Of a stretch of DNA of 64,000 bases, positions 44,936 to 52,800 are shown piece by piece; the stretch's first letter is position 1, and the number at the start of each line of letters is the position of its first letter. The DNA comes from Paenibacillus sp. V4I3 (GTDB lineage Bacteria > Bacillota > Bacilli > Paenibacillales > NBRC-103111). The DNA lies in contig NZ_JAUSZA010000001.1 in assembly GCF_030817215.1 (NCBI RefSeq), forward strand, positions 6,546,501 through 6,610,500, written 5' to 3'. The translations under genes were made by a program, and so were the position numbers. A model generated the notes under the pieces. It ran no database searches. It saw only the letters and a list, made by a program, of their open reading frames with translations, and was not told the origin of the DNA.

Positions 44936-45063
44936 GCTGCCCGTTTCTTGAATAACGGACTATACTTACACGATACCCCCGTCGGGAATGAGATAATGTT
45001 CTTGTCAAAATCGGGAATGGGATAAAGTTCTTGTCAATTGACCGTGACAACAACTTTATCCCA
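44936..45063. repeat. Tandem 29-bp repeat with inverted partner, plus repeat remnant
   Basis: 44982-45010 and 45011-45039 are two adjacent 29-bp copies sharing TCGGGAATG and GTTCTTGTCAA, with four differences in between and at the end. TGACAACAACTTTATCCCA at 45045-45063 is the inverse of the second copy's GGGATAAAGTTCTTGTCA. This arrangement recalls insertion-sequence ends. CTGCCCGTTTCTTGAAT at 44936 is a trace of the dispersed repeat. The gap 44835-45211 holds nothing else. Confidence 0.5.
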
Positions 45064-45211
45064 TAAATCATAAAAACCGGAATTTACGCAGAATTTAAAA
45101 TATTCGGTATTAATCCCCAACCATCATGCCAGTTAGCGCGGAAATGTTTCACATTCTCATATAAAGATCGAGCGCTTGCTAAGAGATACTGAGCTCTTTT
45201 CTTTCATAAAA

Positions 45212-45655
45212 TTAAAACGTATTATATACATTTTCACATTCTTTCCCGGTCGGCTCATAAAAACAGTGAAGCTTGTATCGTCCTACGTGCGGCTGATTAT
45301 ACCAGGTCGGCGGACATGGCTGGGGAGCTTTGGCCGTTCCCGGTCGAAAATACCAGAGGGCGAATTTGGCCGGCCAATTCCGCTCCCCATTCACAGCCCG
45401 TCGCGCCAGACGGCGTTCTTTCTCTCTTGCGCTTTGATAGTACATACCATGAAGCAGCGCTTCGAACGCATGTGGCTGGTTGATCATTTGGGGTATTGTC
45501 CGGATTCCTTTAAAATCGGAGCAATTCGCTCTAATTCGGTTAATGCCAACATTTCCAACAAGGAGCATACCCATTTCGCCTTCGCCCACAGCTTCGGCTC
45601 TAAGCAACCTTGCCAACATGTCAATATCCCTGTCCCTTGCTTTTACGACTGCCAT
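45212..45655 (-). CDS. cwlJ: CwlJ-type spore cortex-lytic hydrolase
   Basis: A 147-residue SleB/CwlJ-family cell wall hydrolase without signal peptide, which fits CwlJ rather than SleB. Motifs are the MAVVKARDRDIDMLARLLRA opening, EAVGEGEMGMLLVGNVGINR with the catalytic Glu, LARRAVNGERNWPAKFALWYF and PTWYNQPHVGRYKLHCFYEP. CwlJ is made in the mother cell, sits in the coat and degrades cortex peptidoglycan during germination with GerQ. No gerQ neighbour is present here, unlike in Bacillus subtilis. Confidence 0.9.
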   Translation of the reverse strand: MAVVKARDRDIDMLARLLRAEAVGEGEMGMLLVGNVGINRIRANCSDFKGIRTIPQMINQPHAFEALLHGMYYQSAREKERRLARRAVNGERNWPAKFALWYFRPGTAKAPQPCPPTWYNQPHVGRYKLHCFYEPTGKECENVYNTF

Positions 45656-45799
45656 CGGCTCACCTCTTTAGATTGTTTTCTAGACACATCATATTATAGG
45701 TGAAGCGGATGTGTTACTCTGGCATTTTGTTGTGCCTTGTCCGAAGTGATCATTCTCTCGGTAGCGGAAAAAAACACTCTGCTCTCAGCCGTTGGTTTG

Positions 45800-45891
45800 A
45801 AGGTTTGTTAAGCTATTTTTCATAGAGTCACATCATCTAAAAATAGAAATGCTCTATTGATCTATTGTTCTCAGTTAGCTTAACAAGCCTT
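45800..45891. repeat. 92-bp inverted-repeat element
   Basis: AAGGTTTGTTAAGCTA (45800-45815) and TAGCTTAACAAGCCTT (45876-45891) are complementary at 15 of 16 positions, and an inner ATAGAG/CTCTAT pairing continues the structure. It abuts the 3' end of the DHFR-like pseudogene and could be a MITE-like insertion. Confidence 0.55.
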
Positions 45892-45894
45892 CTT

Positions 45895-46413
45895 TTAAAT
45901 ATCTGACTTGACCATTCCGTAAAACACTAAATCTTCGTAGATTCCCCACTTCAATACATGTACAACAGGGTTGACGTTAATCCGATACTCATCAATTAAC
46001 CCTTTTTGCATGAGGTAGTGGGAAACCCTACCACTACCGATGATAATTATGTCGTTTCCGGGCTGTTGTTTGAGTGTAGAGATATCCTCTGGAATGTTTT
46101 CTTTGATCAACCTTGAGTTCTTCCATTCAACCATTTCAAGGCTTTGGGAAAAGACGATTTTCGTAGCTTTCTCCAGCCATCGAGCCTGCTCAACGTGGTA
46201 CTTCGACTCTAGTAGACTTTCAGGTAGATTTGTCCAAAAGCCTGCCATCATTTGATACGTAACGCGCCCGTATAAAACAGTGTCAACGGTGCCATGTACG
46301 TCCGTGGCATAACTCTGCAATGCTTCATCATAAATGATTCAATCCATTTCTCCATTTGGACCGGAAATATAGCCATCAAGTGAAGTATGAATGAATAAAA
46401 TAACTTTTCTCAT
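45895..46413 (-). pseudogene. Dihydrofolate-reductase-like gene with in-frame TGA
   Basis: The ATG at 46413 has GGAGG five bases upstream and opens MRKVILFIHTSLDGYISGPN, the family's N-terminus. Codon 25 is TGA (46339-46341) where relatives have Trp (EMDW). The frame then continues without a break through VLYGRVTYQMM, DIIIIGSGRVSHYLM and DEYRINVNPVV. The last 25 codons do not match the family and end at an inverted-repeat element, so the C-terminus is also altered. It is third in the MerR-SRPBCC unit. An internal start after the stop would give a protein without the cofactor-binding N-terminus. Confidence 0.8.
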
Positions 46414-46427
46414 TTCGGCCTCCATTT

Positions 46428-46877
46428 TTAATTCGATTCGTTCCTCAATACCTCCCCGAGAGTGTCGAGCATGGCCTTCGTACCATGTTCACGCTGTTCC
46501 GGTGTATCGCGGTCATCGAAATAAGTTCCTTGTTCTGTAAAGATCAACCTCGTGCCTGCATCCGTTGGCTTTAACTCCACTGTCGTCACCGATACCGAAA
46601 TCCGCGTCTCGCCCATGTCCAAGGTATACGAATAGACGATGCGCTGATTTGGCACGATCTCCTGAAAGCAGGCGTCAAAAGTGTAGATTGGGCCGTCTGG
46701 CGGGCCTCCACGACTAAATTCCCGTCCGCCAACCTTGAAGTCGAATTCATCGGCTTTCGAGAACCAACGGGCTTTGGCCTCAGGGTCTGCCCAAGCGGCG
46801 AACACTCGCGCGGGTGATGCTTGATAAGTTCGCTCAACGGTAAACGTGGCGTGGTGTACAGATCGTTCGTTCATCAT
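46428..46877 (-). CDS. SRPBCC/AHSA1 domain protein
   Basis: A 149-residue single START-like (SRPBCC, AHSA1) domain: RTYQASPARVFAAWADPEAK at the N-terminus, then GGREFSRGGPPDGPIYTFDA and the C-terminal DTPEQREHGTKAMLDTLGEV. These bind small hydrophobic ligands in a deep pocket and often accompany ArsR, MerR or DHFR-like genes. GGGAGGAACAC precedes the ATG. It lies 34 bp after the MerR gene. Confidence 0.92.
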   Translation of the reverse strand: MMNERSVHHATFTVERTYQASPARVFAAWADPEAKARWFSKADEFDFKVGGREFSRGGPPDGPIYTFDACFQEIVPNQRIVYSYTLDMGETRISVSVTTVELKPTDAGTRLIFTEQGTYFDDRDTPEQREHGTKAMLDTLGEVLRNESN

Positions 46878-46910
46878 GTGTTCCTCCCTATGTTAAAGTT
46901 CGTCAAGATC

Positions 46911-47381
46911 TTATTCGGCGAGGAAGTCGCCTAGTCGATCGAGACTTTGTTCTACTTTCATCTGTCGCTCAAAGAAATATTTGTCGTGGCTCTTTTTCAT
47001 CATAACCAGCACTTTTGTGAAATCGTCTACGGTCAACGGTTCCTTCATTTGCATGAGTGTTGACACATGTTCTAACTCTTCAAGAAGCTTCTGCTGAATC
47101 TTTATTTTGTCTTTTAGACTGGCGATTTGTATGGATACTATCTCAATTGGACTGCAATGCTCCTGGGCCAGAAGCGACTTGATTTCCTCCAACGCTAAAC
47201 CCAATTCCTTTAATGAGAGAATTTGGTGCAGTCGCGAAATGTCAGATTCGGTGTACAACCTGTGCCCCGAATCCGTCTGATCGGATGGTGAGAACAAGCC
47301 GATTTGATCATAAAATCGTAATGTTCGAATTGTTAACCCTGTCAGTTTGGCAATTTCCCCGACTTTCCAATGTGGCTTCAT
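46911..47381 (-). CDS. MerR family transcriptional regulator
   Basis: A 156-residue regulator: N-terminal winged helix (WKVGEIAKLTGLTIRTLRFYD then SPSDQTDSGHRLYTESDISR) and a coiled-coil dimerisation helix (about 80-120). The C-terminal part is too short for a GyrI-type pocket and has no metal Cys cluster, so an organic ligand or none is likely. AAGGGG gives the ATG at 47381. It heads the MerR-SRPBCC-DHFR unit, with a textbook MerR promoter upstream. Confidence 0.92.
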   Translation of the reverse strand: MKPHWKVGEIAKLTGLTIRTLRFYDQIGLFSPSDQTDSGHRLYTESDISRLHQILSLKELGLALEEIKSLLAQEHCSPIEIVSIQIASLKDKIKIQQKLLEELEHVSTLMQMKEPLTVDDFTKVLVMMKKSHDKYFFERQMKVEQSLDRLGDFLAE

Positions 47382-47423
47382 AATCAACCCCTTCTTCAGC
47401 GCCATTCATTTACCTGTAACTAA

Positions 47424-47454
47424 ATGATAAAACATTACGTAACGTAATGTTCAA
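47424..47454 (-). promoter_or_regulatory. MerR-type promoter with 19-bp spacer and palindrome
   Basis: TTGAAC (47449-47454) and TATCAT (47424-47429) are separated by 19 bp, the over-long spacing of MerR-activated promoters. The spacer centre is the palindrome ACATTACG/CGTAATGT (full extent 47431-47451). Confidence 0.85.
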
Positions 47455-47616
47455 GACTTTTTTTCTTGGAGGTGTCAGTCCTCCCTCCACCATTCCCCTT
47501 CGGGGCAACTTTCCGCAGCCAGAAAGCGGTTAAAACACGTGGTTATCGTCACAGCTACGGTGACGCTCCATTGTTAATTGTTCAGCTACGATGTGTTGGG
47601 CTCATATCCTTCAGTT

Positions 47617-48219
47617 TTAGCGTTTAGGCTTGTAGGCCTGCTCTAACTTCAATGTAACTTCCTCAATCCAACTATTCTCCTCATCTGCAAGGAGAGTTTT
47701 CCACCCTAGCTTTTTCGCGGGTTCCAAATTTTTCGCTTGATCGTCTACAAAGAGTATCCATGAACTATTTGCAAAGTTAGATTCCACTGTTTTATAGATT
47801 TTTGGATTTGGCTTGCAAAGTCCAACTTCACTTGAGATCGCCACGCTTCTAACAAAAGGATAGATTGGTATTAATAAATCCGATAACCATTCTATTCTAT
47901 GATTGCTAAGAAGATGGATATCCGCAATTTCACTCCAATACTCAAGGCAGTTAAAAGCAGGCAAATAGGTTAGATCCTCTTTAATTAACTCACGTATTCT
48001 TGTCGCATCTACAGATGGATAAGATTTCACAAGCCATAACCAAAATTCATCTTCGGATATTGTTCCAGTCCAAAGAGCTTCGCGTACCTCAATGCTAAAT
48101 CGAGTTTTAAAAGCCTCGTGTGTGGTCTGAGCGAATTCAGCAAGCTCTCTCCAATAACGAGGAGAGAAGTTTGATATTACTACTCCCGCTAAATCAAGCA
48201 CCAGCTGAGGTTTGTCCAT
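47617..48219 (-). CDS. HAD family hydrolase
   Basis: A 200-residue haloacid-dehalogenase superfamily protein. Motif I is LVLDLAGVV (nucleophile Asp9; the second Asp is Ala, as in the DxGGV subgroup), motif II HLLSNHR, motif III GLCKPNPKIY and motif IV FVDDQAKNLEPAK. A helical cap lies between motifs I and II, as in YihX-like sugar phosphatases. AAGGAG precedes the ATG. The substrate is unknown; the gene stands alone. Confidence 0.9.
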   Translation of the reverse strand: MDKPQLVLDLAGVVISNFSPRYWRELAEFAQTTHEAFKTRFSIEVREALWTGTISEDEFWLWLVKSYPSVDATRIRELIKEDLTYLPAFNCLEYWSEIADIHLLSNHRIEWLSDLLIPIYPFVRSVAISSEVGLCKPNPKIYKTVESNFANSSWILFVDDQAKNLEPAKKLGWKTLLADEENSWIEEVTLKLEQAYKPKR

Positions 48220-48730
48220 GGATGAAAACTCCTTATAGGAAAATTTAAGATATTTGTTGATGAAGCCGTGCTCTATATCCTCCTGTAACTAGTTTATCTT
48301 AGTCATAGCCTGCCAGCACTTCAGCACCATCTTGCTTCAGTTCTATTTACGTTCATCACATTAAAGCCAAAAGTAAGGATAATTTTTACCGCAGATACTA
48401 CTTCCCACTCGCTACGCGGCATATCCGCCCACATACCTTTTCTATTAGAATGGCTCCAGCCTTCGTTCTGCCGAATCTACCTGTACTTCACACCACATGA
48501 CCTGTTAGTCATGACGCGCGCAGGAGTATTGGCGGAATGGTTTCGGGATACATGGTTCCGACATTCCCATCCTCGGTTGTAAAGTTAAGATTACTCATTG
48601 TAATCTCCTGCTTTTCACGAAGTTAGTCGCTTATAGCAGAACTTGTCATACTTCTTCGTTAGTTTAATGATTGCTGTCTAAACAGCGGTTTCAGCTTGAC
48701 TGGTCTTTGTTTTGCTTTTGAGATTAATAT
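48220..48730. other. Gene-free stretch, nothing firm
   Basis: A 51-codon startless minus frame (about 48340-48495, with GMWADMPRSEWEVVSAVKII) may be a remnant. Otherwise I see no hairpin, repeat or gene. Confidence 0.3.
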
Positions 48731-49252
48731 TTATTCTAATACTTTTTTAGCTCTAATATTTTCAAATTTCTTTATGAGTTCAGCTACAGGAGTTTTATTT
48801 TCTTTCAAATCATTTTCAATTTCAGCAAGATCTATTTTTTTCTGTTCGACAATTTTTATTCCCTTTTTGTACATTTCTCCATGGATGGGATCATCGACTA
48901 GTGTCTTGAAATAAGCAGCTTCAGCCAAAACTCCCTTTAAACCTCGAATATTATCCTCTAGCTCTTTTTTGGGATCAGTAGGTGGGGCTAATTCTTCGAA
49001 GAGTTTACCGACCTCCAAGCCTATTTCTTTAACCTTAAGACCTTGTTCTACAGTCTTTTCGATTTCTTCTAAAGTCTGATTTGGCATAGATTCCAATTTG
49101 GTTTTTTCTTCTTTTTCAGCAACTTGGAGTTGTTTTAGCCTTTCTTCTTTTGGAACAATATCGGCAAAAATATTGTTACCCAATACCCCTCCAATCGTAA
49201 AAATTAATACAACGCATACAGAAATAAGAACAAACTTCTTTTTATAATTCAC
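48731..49252 (-). CDS. Membrane-anchored coiled-coil protein of unknown function
   Basis: A protein of about 173 residues: one N-terminal transmembrane or signal helix (KKKFVLISVCVVLIFTIGGV) and a highly charged helical domain rich in Lys and Glu (about 45-173). Starts compete: ATG at 49258 is only two bases from GGAGG, while GTG at 49252 has eight, so I chose GTG. The stop of a broken upstream frame overlaps this start. No family was recognised; extracytoplasmic location is likely. Confidence 0.65.
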   Translation of the reverse strand: MNYKKKFVLISVCVVLIFTIGGVLGNNIFADIVPKEERLKQLQVAEKEEKTKLESMPNQTLEEIEKTVEQGLKVKEIGLEVGKLFEELAPPTDPKKELEDNIRGLKGVLAEAAYFKTLVDDPIHGEMYKKGIKIVEQKKIDLAEIENDLKENKTPVAELIKKFENIRAKKVLE

Positions 49253-49403
49253 AATCATTTCCTCCCAAGTTGGTTTTATGTGCAAGTTTCTCATCGCAAA
49301 TATTGACTGACTTAAGCTTATAATCCAAACCTTTTATCGGTCGCTCGACTAGTTCTTCGTACTCTAAGTGACAGGATACAAAATCCCCTGTTTTATACCC
49401 CTG
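49242..49403 (-). pseudogene. Gene tail overlapping the next start codon
   Basis: A startless frame of 53 codons reads DFVSCHLEYEELVERPIKGL and ends NLGGNDCEL at 49242, overlapping the GTG of the membrane protein by 11 bases. The overlap is what a genuine operon partner would show, so this is probably the 3' end of a lost gene. Family unknown. Confidence 0.45.
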
Positions 49404-49825
49404 TCATGACAGTTCCGCTACTGCACTATTCTGCCCGTCCCTCGGTTTTAAGGGTTTATCTCAGATATACTCACTCATTCGCAGGATTTCATTACCTTGA
49501 TAATCAGTTTTCTTCAGAAAGTAAGTTCACTTGAACCGGTGTTTTAATTTTTAGGCATGCTATTCTCCCACCAGGAAGTTCAATCCGTCACAGCCCCCTT
49601 CTTTTTCTTTCATATTAATTTCTAGATTTCCCCAATAACCCCTCCTTAAAAGCCAATAAATATACTCTCGTTATTACATTAAACTCCCGTTCGTTTAACG
49701 TAGTTATCTTCAGAAGAGTTTATTCTTCAATGTTTATGTCGCGGTTATTAAAAAACTGTAAGGGAATTTAATCATTGTTTTAATGTAAACATATTGCTAC
49801 GGTACAAAGCGTTAATTTCAAATCA
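49404..49825. other. Gene-free stretch
   Basis: I found no gene, repeat or strong hairpin. It separates the gene tail at 49403 from the terminator of the large GH43 gene. Confidence 0.4.
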
Positions 49826-49859
49826 AAGAAAAGCCGCCCAACAAAAGGACGACTTTTCA
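49826..49859 (-). terminator. Terminator of the large GH43 gene
   Basis: GAAAAGTCGTCC and GGGCGGCTTTTC pair on the minus strand with a loop TTTTGTT, followed by TTTG, six bases after the stop. Confidence 0.7.
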
Positions 49860-49865
49860 TTAATC

Positions 49866-52800
49866 TTATTGTGTTGACCATAGCTTGATCAATGCATTTG
49901 CATCTGCATTCAGAATAGCTTTTACGCTGCTGTCTTCTACATCTTTTCCTAAAGCTGGATTGTTAAGATGTTTCACAAAGTCCTGCATGTGCTTTGCAGC
50001 CTGATCTCGTCGGTTTTTATCAAGTTGATGCTGCGCTTGACTGAGGGCATTGCTCAGTTGCGATGTTAATGTGTTGCTAAGCAGTGATTGATAGCGATTA
50101 AGCAATGCATTCATAGCATTTATGCTGGTTGTCACATTGAATTGGAAATTCTTTTGAAGCCTATTTCCAGCTATATCCTCAGTGACGATAGCAGCAGAAT
50201 AACTGCCAACTTTTCCTGTTAAATCTATGACTACGCTTGCTCCCTTTGTCAGATCTACTGCATATACAGCATCACTAACGCTGATCTGTGCAGAAGCTAC
50301 ACCTGACAGATTATCGGATACCTGGAAGGTTAATGAAAGATTGTCATCAAAGGACCCTCCCTCCTTTAACTCATTCCCATTAATCATAAATGTAAAGCTA
50401 GGAACTGTCGTGTCGACTTTTACCGTCTGTTGCCTAGCATCTTCAGCATTTCCTGCTCGATCCTCTGAACGATACTGAATGGTAAAGGTTCCGTCTTGTG
50501 GCAGTGGAAACGGTCCGGAATAATCCGTCCAATCCCCATTCTCACTTAGTTTGTACTGAGTCTTCTCTACGCCGGACATATCATCCGTTGCATTTAGTGT
50601 TACTACATTGCTGGTGTACCAGCCGTTGTTAGTTGTACCTGCCATAACTAGTTCGGTAACCGGCTTCGTTTGATCTAATAATAACGATACGGAATCTGAC
50701 ATTGGTGATTCTACAGTAACGTTTGTATGGCTAACCTTGTAATAATATCTTACAGCAGGATCAATTCCGCTGTCAGTGAAGCTCGTTGTGTTCCCTTGAT
50801 AAATAGGCGTGTAAGTTCCATCAGCACGATTAGATCTGTATAGCGTATAGGACGTAGCTCCTAAAGCTTTTTGCCAGGAAAGTGCAGCAGAATTTGATGT
50901 TGTCGAATCTACCTTAAGCCCCACCAAAGGATTATGAGTCTGCGAATTGTCAACGATCATCATCCAGTTGATCAATGGATCCTGCGACGCAGTATTTCTC
51001 ACTGTTATCATGATCGTGCCATCCGTTACGTCAACCGTATTGCCATAGACCGTATTGGATATAAAAGTGATGGCATTCTTTTTAACCCCATTAATATACA
51101 AGTCTGCTTTTCTGGTGGTATTATTCCAAATATCATTAAAGCCCGTATAAACGGTGTAGGACCCATTTTTTACAGTAAACTTGTAGGTCAGGTCAGTCCC
51201 TGCCGGGGAATTACTTACATTTCCACCATTTAGGTATCTGAGTGTTGAAAAAATATCTCCACTGGCTGAACCTGCAGGGTTAGAATTCGTTCCTACATAG
51301 CCCCAAGGTACTGTATCAGCTGAATTATACGCCTGTTCAACAACCTCCGTATTAACAAGTGTATCCTGAAGGTATGAGGTCATAAGGCTGTAATCACTCG
51401 TCGCATATCCGCCGCTGTTTACGAGATATATGGTCTTATCAGGAACTGCGTAAATTTTAAAGCGTAACGTTTTGTTATTAAACTGCGGAAGTGTGGCCTG
51501 TAAAGAATAGACACCCGGAAGTGCAAATGTATTTGCCGTTATTGGCAGAGAATTTACTGACCAAGTCACAGAAGTTGTAGTTGCTGATGCAGCACCACTT
51601 GGTATAACTTCTATTTGACTCGGTAATTCCAGTACAGTTCCGGTTGCAACAACCTCGGGTAATTGAATATTTATGTCCATCTTCCCCATACTGTCTAATA
51701 AATCTGTGGACCAACTGCTGTACCATCTTATGGATATATCTGTACCTTGCCCAAATTCAATCGGCAGCCAGACATACTTGGCACCGCCATTTGTAGTGAA
51801 CTGTCCACCATTCCAATCATCCCCCACGTAGATAAATTTTCCTTTCGCCGGGTCAACAGGAATAACAGATGCTGATTGAGATTTAAAAGCTGTCATTGGG
51901 TCTGGATCCGATGACGATGTTCGGACAAATGGATTAACCGGAGCTGACCATGGCCCAAACATTTGATCTGCAACGCTGAATTTATTTTCATTCGGAGCCC
52001 ACCCCGTCGCACCGGAGGTTATTAGATAGTACTTTCCGCTAAATTTAAATACGGCCGGAGCTTCACGCTGTGTGCCTGGGCCAACTCTAACATAATCTAT
52101 GCCGTGAACTCCCTTATAGCTTGTATCGCGGACAGGATGACCATTTGCATCTACATTGCCGTCCTTATGCCAGCCTGCAACATCTGAATAATCATCCAAC
52201 AGCTTGGAAATGTAGATGGTCAGGTTTTCTTCACTGGAATAAATGAGATAGGCCGTACCGTCATCATCTTTAAATAGATTCATATCACGTGCCATGCCCG
52301 GGTTGCCAGGCTGATAATCGATCTCACCCGGTGGAGCTTGATCCATACGGTAGCTCTTTTGGTAGATGAATGGACCCGTAGGTGAATCACTTAATGCATA
52401 ACCTGCTTGCGCTTTTCCATAGTTTGCACTGTTATTATAAGGGTCTTTATCTCCGTCAATATGAGCCCACATGACATATTTCTTTGTTTTATCATTATAA
52501 ATAACTTTTGGTCTTTCAATAATTCTGCCCGCTCTTATATCTGCCCAGACGTTTAACGTATCGGTCCGACCGGCATAAAGTTTTGAAATTAACGGATCGT
52601 TAGTAAAATCGTCCATTGATTTCACCATCGTTAATGCCATGCCCTCGTCAGTCCAATTGTAAAGATCCGTGGAAGAGTAAACTCTCACCCCTGCCGCAGG
52701 CCACGCACCTGTATGATATTCGCCATACCAGTAGTATTTTTGAGTTTTTTGATCATACATAATACCTGGTCCATGGGCATCAATTGGACTGCCATTGGTA

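Noticed and set aside
23159..46341. Stop-codon recoding (TAG and TGA read as sense)
   Set aside because: Two different stops in two unrelated genes, one of which also has a damaged C-terminus, fit pseudogenes. All other genes use the standard code and no insertion RNA structure was seen.
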